A DNA stretch of 64,000 bases from Bowmanella denitrificans (GTDB lineage Bacteria; Pseudomonadota; Gammaproteobacteria; Enterobacterales; Alteromonadaceae), in the NCBI RefSeq assembly GCF_002887595.1, contig NZ_PEBU01000004.1, positions 124,001 to 188,000 on the forward strand, read 5' to 3'. Below, piece by piece: positions 1-8,469 of the stretch. The notes under the pieces are model-generated. The model had not been told where the DNA came from, did no database searches, and was given only the letters and a program-made list of their open reading frames with translations. Each line of letters starts with the position of its first letter. Position 1 is the first letter of the stretch. The position numbers and the translations under genes were made by a program.

Positions 1-120
1 AGATATTACCAATCTCCGAGCTTTTTATCCCTCCGCGGAGAAGTAATTGAAGCTTTTCTTGCCGGGTTTCTGTGACAGCAGAGGCACAAAGCATTCGCTC
101 AGCCCTCTGTCGCCAAGCCG

Positions 121-1494
121 TTAAAGTGCCGACTCAATCACCTGGCCGTCCTGTTTATACAGCTTGCCGCCTTTCATCACCAGCTTGACGTCCTGCAGCA
201 GATTGATATACCTCAGTACATCGCCTTTAACTGCGATAATATCAGCGTATTTACCGGCAGAAACCGTACCGCTGTCTTTGTCCACCCCCATCATCACGGA
301 TGGCCAGTAGGTTGCAGCCCGAATTGCATCCATGGCCGGGATGCCCATAACATCCACCCATACAGCCAGTTCATTCCAGGTACTCTGACAATGAAACTTG
401 GTAGGTATGCCGCTGTCTGTGCCGACCAGAAACACCACGCCAGCGTCCCGTAACTGCTGAATTTTATGTTTTAGCGTGGGTTTGCGTAGTGGAGTCAACT
501 GCATATAGCTAAGCTGACCGGGATTTCTCAGGGACTGGCGAATATCGGCAATGGTGTCGTCCTTCAATCCACGTTGCCAACAATTATTATCCAGTCGCTC
601 GGGATTGGCGACGGTCAGGTCGTATTGCCACAGTCCTTCCACTGTTGGAGTCCAGAACAGCGGCCCACCGGCAACCCGGCCGGTGGCGGTGCGCTCTTTG
701 AGTTTTTCCATCACATCATCGGGGAAGCCGGGGGCAGTCGTCAGGCCGGTATGTTCGAAATTGTCCACCCCTATGGTCAGGCCCCGGCGGATCTCATCGG
801 GACGGTGGGCGTGAGCGACCACTTTCAGGCCTTGTTGATGGGCTTCATCTACCACGGCCTGGGCTTCGTCCAGGCTCATCTTGTCCTGGTCGATCAGTTT
901 AATAATATCCACGCCTGCCTCGGCCAACAGCCTGACTTTCTGGCGGGCATCATTTTCACCTTTGATACCCCAGCGGTAGGCTTCGGTGCCGGGGTAGGGC
1001 TCATGTTGGATAAACGGCCCGGACACATATAAACGCGGACCTGCAATGCGGCCCTCATTGATACCTTGCTTGACGGCAACAGATGCTTCCAGCGGTGCAC
1101 CCAAATCACGGGCACTGGTAACACCGGCCAGCAGCAATTGTAAGGCACTGGCAGGCATCATTTCATCTTTAAAACGTTCGGGATAGGCTTTATGCCAATG
1201 ATCATAATTAGCATGACCGGCCAGCATTAAATGCGCATGGCTTTCCCACAAACCCGGTAATACATCCATTCCTTCCGTAGAAATATGTTGGTAGCCTTCG
1301 GGTACCGGCAGGGTATCCACAGTACCGACTTTTTCAATTCGGTCGTCTTTAATCAGGATCACACTATTGGCGATAGGCTGGTGGCCGAAGCCGTCTATCA
1401 GACGACCACCCACCAGGGCTTTACGTTCTACAGCCACAGGAGTGAAAGAAAAGACCAGTAGAGCCATAAATAGAACTGAACGTTTGACAGACAT
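121..1494 (-). CDS. Exported metal-dependent amidohydrolase
   Basis: A 457-residue protein of the amidohydrolase superfamily (imidazolonepropionase/Xaa-Pro dipeptidase-like branch). Members hydrolyse amide or ester bonds with a metal centre in a TIM barrel. The visible metal ligands are the HxH pair (His86, His88), a Lys in IIKL (about 199) that is usually carboxylated, His228, His248 and the Asp of GTDSG near 362. Residues 1-22 form a signal peptide, so it probably works in the periplasm. The ATG at 1494 follows an AAGAGG ribosome site. It lies 93 bp beyond the M48 protease gene on the same strand and could be its last co-transcribed partner or separate. The substrate cannot be told from sequence; a peptidase-like or cyclic-imide role is possible. 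Confidence 0.85.
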   Translation of the reverse strand: MSVKRSVLFMALLVFSFTPVAVERKALVGGRLIDGFGHQPIANSVILIKDDRIEKVGTVDTLPVPEGYQHISTEGMDVLPGLWESHAHLMLAGHANYDHWHKAYPERFKDEMMPASALQLLLAGVTSARDLGAPLEASVAVKQGINEGRIAGPRLYVSGPFIQHEPYPGTEAYRWGIKGENDARQKVRLLAEAGVDIIKLIDQDKMSLDEAQAVVDEAHQQGLKVVAHAHRPDEIRRGLTIGVDNFEHTGLTTAPGFPDDVMEKLKERTATGRVAGGPLFWTPTVEGLWQYDLTVANPERLDNNCWQRGLKDDTIADIRQSLRNPGQLSYMQLTPLRKPTLKHKIQQLRDAGVVFLVGTDSGIPTKFHCQSTWNELAVWVDVMGIPAMDAIRAATYWPSVMMGVDKDSGTVSAGKYADIIAVKGDVLRYINLLQDVKLVMKGGKLYKQDGQVIESAL

Positions 1495-1561
1495 GGTTGC
1501 CTCTTATTGTTGTTAGCGAGCCATTCCACCTTAAGTCAGTTGCTGGTTAAAATCCAGCCAG

Positions 1562-1577
1562 AGGGGCTGACGCCCCT
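1562..1577. other. Short GC-rich hairpin between protease and amidohydrolase genes
   Basis: AGGGGC and GCCCCT pair around a TGAC loop, directly after the end of the M48 gene on the minus strand. There is no T-run, so at most it is a weak pause, attenuation or mRNA 3'-end structure. Confidence 0.3.
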
Positions 1578-1587
1578 AGCTAGTAAG

Positions 1588-3051
1588 TTACCTGATAATT
1601 TTCAGCCACTCACCTTCTTTAGGCTCACCGCTGGGATAGTAGCCGTTAATCAGCCGGAGCTGTTCTTCTGCGTAGCGGCCAATACGCATACTTCTGGCAA
1701 TACCAGCGAAGGTCATGCCAGGCTCTGCTTGCACATAATTGATGGTCTTGGGCTTGGGTAAGGCTGCGGTGCCGCGCTCTGGTGCAAAGCTATGAATACT
1801 GTCCAGAAACAGCTTGTCATAGTCGGTGTCTGGGTCAGGTTTATGCACTTCTCCCTGCAGCATATAAATCAGCGAGCCGCGATAGAAAATGGCCACCCGG
1901 CTGGGCTGAGGTAATTTGTCATCGGCCGGGCGGATACCGGTATGGCCGAGCATGCCAGCCTGGCTGAAATCCTCAGAACGCATCAGCAAAGGAACATCAT
2001 AGTATTTGCGCAGATAGTTGCCAGGGGGGAGTTCTTCCTGGCGTCGGGTCACTTCCATATGCATCAGCGCACTTTTATCCGGGGCCTCGGCAATAATGGT
2101 ATGCCCGGCATTCGTCACCTGCCAATCGTCGGGAAAGATCACGGAGAAGCCCAGCCGATTGTGCGTAAAGCGGTTGTCCTCATCATCTTTTTTGTCATCC
2201 GGACGCCGGTAGCTTGGGCCGTACACCAGGCCATCCATAATGCTGCGAAATTCCGCCGGATCTTTTTCCACCACCTGAGTGTGTTTTTCCAGTTCGGCGG
2301 CCTTGTCCACGACTTCGCGCAGACGGGTATCATTACGTGGGTGGGTAGAAAACAGGCCGTGGTAAGTTTGCTGGCGACCGGTCTTGGCATTTAAGTGCCG
2401 GGTAAATTTCTCCTGATCCTTCAGGGTACTGATAACTTCGATCATGGCATGGGGTGAATAGCCGGCCTTGGACAGGTAGCGGGCACCCAGGCCGTCGGCT
2501 TCCAACTCCATTTCCCGGCCATAGCCCATCACTGCGGCACTGCTCCACAAGCTGGCAGCATCTCCCACCGCCCAGCTTCCTGTGGCCAGCACCGACATCA
2601 CACTGAGCACCTGCGCGCCGGTGCGGGCGGTATCCTGGCGCACCGCATGACGGGCAGTGACATGGCCCAGTTCGTGGGCAAGCACGGCGGCCAGTTGCGC
2701 TTCGCTGTGCATGTAAGCCAGCAGGCCTCGATTGACATAGATATAACCACCGGGCAAGGCAAAAGCGTTGATCTGCGGGTTGTCCAATACCGTAAAGTGG
2801 TAAGTTAGTTCCGGGCGTTCGCCGACTTTGGCCAGGGCTTGCCCTACCCGGTTAACATAAGCCGTGACTTTTTCATCTTCATAAATGGGCTGGGTTTCGA
2901 GGATCTTTTTATGCATCTCCTCACCAATTTCCAACTCCCTGGTTTCAGACATAGTGACAAATTCGGCATCCCCGGTGGCCGGGTTGGTGGCGCAGCCGCT
3001 GAGAAACTGACTGGCGGCAAAAAACAGCAACAGGCTAATTCTGTACGGCAT
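1588..3051 (-). CDS. M48-family lipoprotein metalloprotease with LysM-like C-terminus
   Basis: A 487-residue Zn-dependent protease of the M48 (BepA/YfgC/LoiP-like) type. A signal peptide ends in the lipobox LSGC (Cys19 or 20), so the protein should be an envelope lipoprotein. The zinc site is HELGH at about 126-130, with the third ligand Glu182 in ELEAD. In the family these proteases handle misfolded outer-membrane proteins or lipoproteins. The last 50 residues look like a degenerate LysM/SH3-type module, which would bind the cell wall. The start overlaps the preceding lipoprotein gene by 17 bp, so it is probably translated from the same mRNA as the VWA/TolQ-like operon. It could serve as quality control for that complex or act independently. 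Confidence 0.9.
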   Translation of the reverse strand: MPYRISLLLFFAASQFLSGCATNPATGDAEFVTMSETRELEIGEEMHKKILETQPIYEDEKVTAYVNRVGQALAKVGERPELTYHFTVLDNPQINAFALPGGYIYVNRGLLAYMHSEAQLAAVLAHELGHVTARHAVRQDTARTGAQVLSVMSVLATGSWAVGDAASLWSSAAVMGYGREMELEADGLGARYLSKAGYSPHAMIEVISTLKDQEKFTRHLNAKTGRQQTYHGLFSTHPRNDTRLREVVDKAAELEKHTQVVEKDPAEFRSIMDGLVYGPSYRRPDDKKDDEDNRFTHNRLGFSVIFPDDWQVTNAGHTIIAEAPDKSALMHMEVTRRQEELPPGNYLRKYYDVPLLMRSEDFSQAGMLGHTGIRPADDKLPQPSRVAIFYRGSLIYMLQGEVHKPDPDTDYDKLFLDSIHSFAPERGTAALPKPKTINYVQAEPGMTFAGIARSMRIGRYAEEQLRLINGYYPSGEPKEGEWLKIIR

Positions 3052-3697
3052 TATTGGTCTCTCCCTGTGGTTTGAAAAATTCGGTTAATTGTTTACCCAG
3101 ACCGCGGCAGGTTTCGGTTTCCACTTGTGCCAGTAAGGGAATTGGCACCACCACGGCAGGCATATAGGAGGTGCCTTTGGCGCTGGCATGAATGCGCCCG
3201 GCAACCACTTCGCGTTTCAGATCCCAAATAATAGATTCATAGCCCGCCTCTTCGTCCCAACTGCCAAATCCCAGGCAACCACCGCCTGGCACCAGCGCAC
3301 AACTGATTGAACCAACGCTGGAGGTGGTTTCGGTATTACCGTCCACCCAGATAAGATAGCGTAGCTTATGTTGTTGCATGCGGCTGGCGAGCCGTTCCTG
3401 ACTCTGTAGTCGGTTCATGCCCGGTAGGTTCAGCGGCGCGGTGCGGGGTTCAAAGAAAGGATAAAACTCATCCAGAAACTGCTGTTCAGGAATCACGTTG
3501 AGGCCCTGTTTTGTCATGCTTTCCTGCAGACAGTTGATCAGCGACGGCTCGGTTTCGTAATTATTGGCATGGCGGCGACCCAGGATGACTATGGACTCAC
3601 CTTGATGCAGGCTGGCGCTGCTATGGCGAAATTCGTCGATGGTGACACTGGAGCAGCCGCTTAGCAGCATAAAGAAGGGCAGTATTAGCTGTTTCAT
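3035..3697 (-). CDS. Uncharacterized lipoprotein (220 aa)
   Basis: A signal peptide with lipobox LSGC at residues 12-15 marks this as a lipoprotein. The mature part has no family I recognise. A Gly- and Cys-containing stretch near residue 130 (SCALVPGGGCLGF) and a YESIIWDL strand suggest a small beta-rich domain of the kind seen in outer-membrane accessory lipoproteins. The gene overlaps the 206-residue lipoprotein gene upstream by 4 bp (ATGA) and the M48 protease gene downstream by 17 bp, which shows tight coupling. The role is unknown; it is probably a partner of the protease or of the larger envelope operon. Confidence 0.75.
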   Translation of the reverse strand: MKQLILPFFMLLSGCSSVTIDEFRHSSASLHQGESIVILGRRHANNYETEPSLINCLQESMTKQGLNVIPEQQFLDEFYPFFEPRTAPLNLPGMNRLQSQERLASRMQQHKLRYLIWVDGNTETTSSVGSISCALVPGGGCLGFGSWDEEAGYESIIWDLKREVVAGRIHASAKGTSYMPAVVVPIPLLAQVETETCRGLGKQLTEFFKPQGETNNAVQN

Positions 3698-4314
3698 GGC
3701 TGTTCTCCGCGGATGGCAAGGGTGGATTTATTCAGGTTTTGTTCCATCCACTGGCGAATTTCCGGCACCCTGGAAAAATCCATTAATAATTTGGCTCCTG
3801 AATCACGCAGAGCCATTTGTATTGCCAGGTCTAGTCCTCCTGCGTCACTGGTGGCAAAGGCGGTGGGGGTTTTGCCATAGGAGGTCATAAACCAGTCGGC
3901 CACCAGTCGGCCACTGCCTTCATGTAACTGCAGGTGGTATTTAAACCACACTTCGTAAATATTGCTGCGAGTTTCCCGGGGCACGGTGTATTGAAATTCC
4001 TCCACCCTGGGGGTCAGGATCAGATCTGCAGCCCCTTGCTGCTGATTCAGATCCACCACGTTTTCGAACATGCCCGCCAGTACCTGACTGAACATCTGCA
4101 TCTGTGCATCGCCTTGTTCTATCTTCCATTCCTTGCGCGCTTCATTACTTTCCTCATACCGATACTGGCGCAGTTCTTTGGGATAATAGGTGCCCACCGT
4201 TAACGGCATTGGCTGGATAAGGGGTGTTGGAACCTGGCTCTTAACCTTGAAGCTGCCGGAGCAACTGCAAAGCAATAAACTCAACATCAAGATGCATAAC
4301 AGCCGGGATTGCAT
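3694..4314 (-). CDS. Uncharacterized lipoprotein (206 aa)
   Basis: A signal peptide ends in LCSC (about residues 15-18), which predicts lipid attachment. The mature sequence starts with a strand-rich segment containing VGTYYPKELRQY and then ADLILTPRVEEFQY. This layout is typical of small LptE/ABC-auxiliary-like outer-membrane lipoproteins, but the assignment is a resemblance only. It shares an ATGA overlap with the next gene and begins 46 bp after the VWA gene, separated by a 10-bp-stem hairpin. It may therefore be expressed at a different level from the genes upstream. No catalytic residues are apparent. Confidence 0.72.
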   Translation of the reverse strand: MQSRLLCILMLSLLLCSCSGSFKVKSQVPTPLIQPMPLTVGTYYPKELRQYRYEESNEARKEWKIEQGDAQMQMFSQVLAGMFENVVDLNQQQGAADLILTPRVEEFQYTVPRETRSNIYEVWFKYHLQLHEGSGRLVADWFMTSYGKTPTAFATSDAGGLDLAIQMALRDSGAKLLMDFSRVPEIRQWMEQNLNKSTLAIRGEQP

Positions 4315-4348
4315 AAGCGATTTCCTCCAACCATGTCATAAGCAAAGC

Positions 4349-4377
4349 TTCGCCCTGGTATTAATAGCCAGGGCGAA
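4349..4377. other. Intercistronic hairpin spanning a stop codon
   Basis: TTCGCCCTGG (4349-4358) and CCAGGGCGAA (4368-4377) form a perfect 10-bp stem. The stop codon of the 334-residue VWA gene (4361-4363) lies in the loop. No T-run follows on the minus strand, so an mRNA-stabilising or attenuating role is more likely than full termination. It divides the operon into a core part upstream and a lipoprotein/protease part downstream. Confidence 0.55.
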
Positions 4378-5365
4378 AATCGTTAAGGCCGATAAAGGTG
4401 CCACCGTTTTGCAGAGTGAGTTCGCGCATCAGGGCGGCAAAGCGGATGCCCGTCATCTGGTACTGCGGCGGATTGGCAAACTGCACAGGTAAACCCACTG
4501 CGTGGATGCGCACCCGTTTCTGATTACCTTCTGCCATCAGGTTAATTCTGGACACCGTATCCACCACCTGCTTGATGGAACGGCCGGTAAATTCATCACC
4601 AAATACATAGATGCTGATTTTTTTGTCCGGGGCGTAAAACGAGCGGATGGCGGCCAGTACACCCTCCACCGGGGATGAATTACTAAAGGGGTGCCAGCCA
4701 CGCAGCCGCTCGACAATGGCGCTGCGCCTGGCTGGTGTGTCTGGGATCCACTCACGGCGATAATTAGTGAACATATAGTCGCCCATGTCATTCATGATCT
4801 GGATCCCTTTAACGTTGGGGTAAATATCCAATGTGGCGATGATTTCATCGATCATGCGTTGCCAGCCGTAATTGACCATGCTGCCGGACGTGTCGATGAT
4901 GAAAATGATGTATTCACTGTCTACCGGGATGCCGCCGATAAGATCATTCTTACGCTTGTAGTTATCCCCCAACAGGCGGCGCATTTCCTCGGTCAGACTT
5001 TGCCTGGCCAGTTCCAGTTCGCCTTTTTGTCTGGCACTGACCTGTTCGGCTTCTGATAATCTGGCGTAACGGCTTTGTAGCAAATCCATTTCGGTACGCA
5101 GTTTGGCTATCCGCGCCAGTTCAAGAGAAAGTTGCTCGTGTTTGGCAGTCATCTGGCGGTTCAATGTGGTGGTTTCGCCGCGCAGGGTAAACAATTGACG
5201 CTGTAAGTCCTGCACCAGGCCCTGATTATCGATTTGCGCCTGCTCAATCACATCCGGGGGCACATTGCGGACAATCAGCATCAGAATAATAATGGCGCCA
5301 AAGCCGCAGGAAATAACATCCAAAAACGAGATACTGAAAATATCCGTGACTTGTCTGCGTTTCAT
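4361..5365 (-). CDS. Membrane-anchored VWA-domain protein with TolR/ExbD-like N-terminus
   Basis: A 334-residue protein. A basic N-terminus is followed by one membrane segment (about 10-33) containing FLDVISCGFGA, with Asp16 at the place where TolR/ExbD carry their proton-channel Asp. Residues 40-125 are predicted coiled coil. From about 150 comes a VWA fold with an intact MIDAS start, DTSGS (158-162), which binds a divalent metal and protein partners. The VWA domain should face the periplasm. The gene overlaps the second VWA gene by 4 bp and is in an operon with a MotA/TolQ homologue. I infer that it is a B-type subunit of a proton-driven machine. The family itself is, to my knowledge, uncharacterized. 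Confidence 0.85.
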   Translation of the reverse strand: MKRRQVTDIFSISFLDVISCGFGAIIILMLIVRNVPPDVIEQAQIDNQGLVQDLQRQLFTLRGETTTLNRQMTAKHEQLSLELARIAKLRTEMDLLQSRYARLSEAEQVSARQKGELELARQSLTEEMRRLLGDNYKRKNDLIGGIPVDSEYIIFIIDTSGSMVNYGWQRMIDEIIATLDIYPNVKGIQIMNDMGDYMFTNYRREWIPDTPARRSAIVERLRGWHPFSNSSPVEGVLAAIRSFYAPDKKISIYVFGDEFTGRSIKQVVDTVSRINLMAEGNQKRVRIHAVGLPVQFANPPQYQMTGIRFAALMRELTLQNGGTFIGLNDFRPGY

Positions 5366-6444
5366 GGCCAGTCCTCCGATGGACTTAAGAAGGAGCCGCC
5401 AGTGAGTTGTGCCAATTGCCAGAACGCCGCAGCGGCCATAGGATCGCCTTCCATCGGGCTGAGCAGGGTATTGACCGGTACGCCCTGAGGCAGCCCCTGT
5501 ACCGCTTTTTTAAACAGTTCCAGCCGCTCAATACCGGAGATGGTGTTTTCCTTATTGGCATTCAGCCCCTGGGTGGGCAGGCCATCGGTGATCAGGAAGA
5601 TATTGTCAGGCAACGGATCCAGTGCGCCGGCCGACAGAAATGCCCGCTCCAGACTGGTACCGCCGCCAGGCAGGTGTTTACGTACACTAGCCATGGCCTT
5701 ATCCAGGCTGTCTTTGTCACTGACCTTCAGCCAACTGCCCTGAGTATTCTCAATGGCAGCATGCGCATCGGTATTAAACAGGTAAATCTGGTAATGACTG
5801 TCTTTGGGAAATTGCGATACCAGCCAGGCGGCGCGATCCTGGGCACGTAACCACTTAGGTGATGCACGCTGAATGTCCTCCTGCATATGGCGTCGGCGCA
5901 CTATATTAACCAGCCGCTCATCCAGCATACTGGTGCTGGCATCCAGCAGGATCAAAATTCTTTCCCCTCCCAGGCGTAAACCGGTCAGGTATTGCCTGTC
6001 CCCCATACCAACAAATTTCTGAACATTTTCCCCTTCGCGCTGTTCGGCCAGTAATTGCTGCTTCTCCTTCTCCAGAGCGGCCAGTTGCTCTTTGAGTTTT
6101 TTAATTTCTTCGTCCCATTGCTCAGGATCCAGCACGTCCAGGTGACTACGCTGATTACGCAACTGCTCTTCTATCTGCCGTGCCAGTCCCTGAGCATCAG
6201 CCAGTTCCATGTCCACCTCTGACAGCACATTTCTGGCACGCACCAGATCTTCCTTGCCAATGCGGATCTCCTCTTCCAGCAGGCGCACTTCAGATTCATC
6301 CATCATCTCCACCTGCTCGCGGTTTTCATCAATACCGTGTTTAAGCAGCAGAAACAGCAAGGCTGCGGCGCCAAAGCCGCAAGACATAACATCTAAAAAA
6401 GCCAGGCTGAAATTGGATGCTTGACGACGACCTTTTCTGCTCAT
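5362..6444 (-). CDS. Second membrane-anchored VWA-domain protein
   Basis: A 360-residue protein. I take the ATG at 6444, which makes an ATGA overlap with the gene upstream; a longer in-frame start at 6492 would overlap it by 52 bp. The order matches its neighbour: basic start (MSRKGRRQ), a membrane segment with FLDVMSCGFGA (Asp18), a long coiled coil (about 40-145) and a VWA domain with DASTS at 168-172. The two proteins share the N-terminal motif but differ in the VWA part, which suggests an old duplication giving a heteromeric pair. Coupled translation with its neighbours supports one complex. VWA domains usually mediate metal-dependent protein contacts, so it may bind another envelope component of the operon. 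Confidence 0.85.
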   Translation of the reverse strand: MSRKGRRQASNFSLAFLDVMSCGFGAAALLFLLLKHGIDENREQVEMMDESEVRLLEEEIRIGKEDLVRARNVLSEVDMELADAQGLARQIEEQLRNQRSHLDVLDPEQWDEEIKKLKEQLAALEKEKQQLLAEQREGENVQKFVGMGDRQYLTGLRLGGERILILLDASTSMLDERLVNIVRRRHMQEDIQRASPKWLRAQDRAAWLVSQFPKDSHYQIYLFNTDAHAAIENTQGSWLKVSDKDSLDKAMASVRKHLPGGGTSLERAFLSAGALDPLPDNIFLITDGLPTQGLNANKENTISGIERLELFKKAVQGLPQGVPVNTLLSPMEGDPMAAAAFWQLAQLTGGSFLSPSEDWP

Positions 6445-7655
6445 GGCAGCACCCGGATAAAGCGAAGCTGATGCTGTTGCTCGCCCTGGCACAGCGTTAT
6501 TTCATCACCCAGTCTGAGCAGACCGTCGGTTCGCACAGAACGGGCTTGCCAGGGCGCATTGGCGACCAGCACAAAGCCGCTATCTTGTCTGTTTAATAAA
6601 AACGCGGGGCTATCGCTCATGTGCGTTAACCTGTGGTTTTGCCAGCCATATCCCCCCGCCGTCAGGGGCAAAGCGTGATCCTGAAACAGAATGTGGGTTG
6701 GCCAGGCCAGTCTGGTGCTCTGACTGGTCCGCGGCAGGCTGTCAATTAACGGTATGGCCTGGGAATCAGGGCTGGGCGACACATACTTACAGGCTGCGAT
6801 GGCGGCGTTTAAGGACAGGCACTTTGCGTTTTTCAGCAGGTCTGCAAGACCGGGCAGGGCGGCCAGTCGGGGGCTGAGCCACAGGTTTGCCTGCTGCGAT
6901 TCCAGCGCGCGTTGCAGCGGTATAAAAAACTGGCAGATTAGCTCGCTTATTTCCTGCCCATCAAGTCGCAGTACTTTGTTGGCAATCACCAGTTCATTGT
7001 TTGCCTGTCCGCTGCATACTGCCTGGGTCCACTCATACATCGCCTGTTCGGTTTCCCCCCTGTGCATGGGATCAAAGCGCTGCTCCTGAATAAAGCGGCG
7101 GGTCAGGTGTCGCATAATATGTTCATGCAGATTGTCCCAGCCCAGCGCCGAGAAATGTTGATAGGAGGTTACGCCGATATCCGCATCTGCTTGTAGTTGG
7201 GTTAACAGAACTTGCTGGGCATGCAGTTCCAGGTGCGCATGGCTGCCAGATTCGGCTTGCTCTGCCAAGCAGGCCAGCGCCTGATTGATCATGCCCTGCA
7301 CCTGCCATGGCGTCTCACGCAAAATCCCCAGTAGCAAACTGAGCTGTGCTTCGCCGAAGCTGGCCGGCACCGCCAGCAACACAGGAGACGGACCAAATTG
7401 TTCAGCCATGGCCAGGAGTTGTTGATGCGCCAAATCGGCCGGGTGACGAAAGCCGCCAATTTGCCTGCCTTGTTCCAGGCTCAGATATTGCCAGTAAGTA
7501 CTGGCGCAGTGCCTGGGGTACAAACGTCGGGCCGACAGGGCCTGAGCATTGAACAGCAGCGCACTGCCTTGTTCCAGAATCACGCACTGGTGTTCAAAAC
7601 ACTGCTCATTCCGATGCAGTCGCAGGGCAATATCATTGATCTCAAGAACATCCAC
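6441..7655 (-). CDS. Degenerate Hsp70/actin-fold protein
   Basis: A 404-residue cytoplasmic protein without signal or membrane segment. The middle resembles an Hsp70 ATPase lobe: VLLAVPASFGEAQ (compare the VPA-F-x-Q element), followed by an NQALACLAEQ segment where Hsp70s have the EPTAAA helix. Later, LWLSPRLAALPGLADLL stands where Hsp70s have the GGSSRxP motif. The N-terminal phosphate loop (DLGTT) is not preserved, and here reads EINDIALRL, so ATP hydrolysis is doubtful. The gene sits between the channel gene (5 bp away) and the second VWA gene (4-bp overlap), so it probably acts on the cytoplasmic face of the same machine, as an assembly factor or plug. The fold assignment is by eye. Confidence 0.6.
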   Translation of the reverse strand: MDVLEINDIALRLHRNEQCFEHQCVILEQGSALLFNAQALSARRLYPRHCASTYWQYLSLEQGRQIGGFRHPADLAHQQLLAMAEQFGPSPVLLAVPASFGEAQLSLLLGILRETPWQVQGMINQALACLAEQAESGSHAHLELHAQQVLLTQLQADADIGVTSYQHFSALGWDNLHEHIMRHLTRRFIQEQRFDPMHRGETEQAMYEWTQAVCSGQANNELVIANKVLRLDGQEISELICQFFIPLQRALESQQANLWLSPRLAALPGLADLLKNAKCLSLNAAIAACKYVSPSPDSQAIPLIDSLPRTSQSTRLAWPTHILFQDHALPLTAGGYGWQNHRLTHMSDSPAFLLNRQDSGFVLVANAPWQARSVRTDGLLRLGDEITLCQGEQQHQLRFIRVLP

Positions 7656-7660
7656 AATGC

Positions 7661-8461
7661 TTACTCCACTTGTTTCATCCAGCGCAATAAATGCTCATCG
7701 GTGTAGCGTTTGGTTTGAGTTACCACCCGCTCTTGCTGTAATTGCAATTGATGACTGACAAACATGATGAAAATACTGATCAGAAGGGCGATAAAGGTGG
7801 AATTAAATGCCACTCCCAGTGCCTGGGTGACCCCGGTAATATCGCCCTCAATCGCTTTGTGGGCCTGTCCCAGTGCATCGCCTATGCCGCGTACTGTGCC
7901 GATAAATCCAATGGACGGAATGGCCCAGGCGATATAGCGCACCAGCGAAAGCTCACTGTCGAGGCGGTCAGATTCGGTATCACACTGCTCTTTTATCGCC
8001 TCCGCTGATGCCGCCACATCGCCGGTGGCACCAAAGCGTTGCAGGGCCGTGAGCAGGGTGCGCGGTACCAGCAATTGTTGCTGCTGCTCAGGCAAGGCTT
8101 GCAATGGCCGGGATAAGTCCACCGCATCAGTGGGCAAGATGGTGGTACCCTGTTCGGTGGGTAACCAGTGGCGATCCAGCATGCGCCGCTCTTTTTGCAG
8201 TTGCATGGCTTTAAAGGCCATGATGGAGCAGGCCCACAACATCAGAATAAAGCAGCTTTCCTGCTCAAAATCTTTCAGCACGACATACCATGAGCGCTGG
8301 GCCTGAATTGTCTGGCCCTGACTTTGTAGTTCTATTTGCTGCTGGATAAGGGCATCGGCCCGGGGACGAATCAGAGAAACATACAGGCCATGTACCAGAA
8401 TGATGGCCATCAACAGACTGAAAAGTTGATAGATGAATTCGCGTGGCGCACGATTGTCCAT
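7661..8461 (-). CDS. MotA/TolQ/ExbB-family proton channel subunit
   Basis: A 266-residue membrane protein. Its C-terminal half has the MotA/TolQ/ExbB signature: a helix pair with IPSIGFIGTVRGIGDAL and then ITGVTQALGVAFNSTFIALLIS. Two further membrane segments lie at about 8-30 and 70-90. Such proteins form a pentameric pore around paired B subunits (TolR/ExbD/MotB) and turn proton flow into motion. No separate ExbD gene is nearby; the two VWA proteins with FLDV anchors are the best candidates. I chose the ATG at 8461 because TGAGG lies 6-7 bp upstream; a TTG 12 bp earlier lacks a ribosome site. It is distinct from the true tolQ at 27087. Confidence 0.88.
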   Translation of the reverse strand: MDNRAPREFIYQLFSLLMAIILVHGLYVSLIRPRADALIQQQIELQSQGQTIQAQRSWYVVLKDFEQESCFILMLWACSIMAFKAMQLQKERRMLDRHWLPTEQGTTILPTDAVDLSRPLQALPEQQQQLLVPRTLLTALQRFGATGDVAASAEAIKEQCDTESDRLDSELSLVRYIAWAIPSIGFIGTVRGIGDALGQAHKAIEGDITGVTQALGVAFNSTFIALLISIFIMFVSHQLQLQQERVVTQTKRYTDEHLLRWMKQVE

Positions 8462-8469
8462 GGTAAACC

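Noticed and set aside
1-120. Gene fragment at the left edge
   Set aside because: No frame with coding character or start; only a short CTCCGCGGAG palindrome.
4361-6444. MoxR-VWA (BatABC-type) chaperone cluster
   Set aside because: No MoxR AAA+ ATPase or DUF58 gene is present, and the VWA proteins have a different membrane layout.
6445-6492. Longer N-terminus for the second VWA protein
   Set aside because: The extra 16 residues would precede the basic anchor start and overlap the upstream gene by 52 bp, while the ATG at 6444 gives a normal 4-bp overlap.
4361-8461. Zorya-type phage defence (MotA/MotB-like ZorAB)
   Set aside because: The B partners have VWA rather than OmpA-type domains, and no ZorC, ZorD or ZorE helicase/nuclease gene is present.
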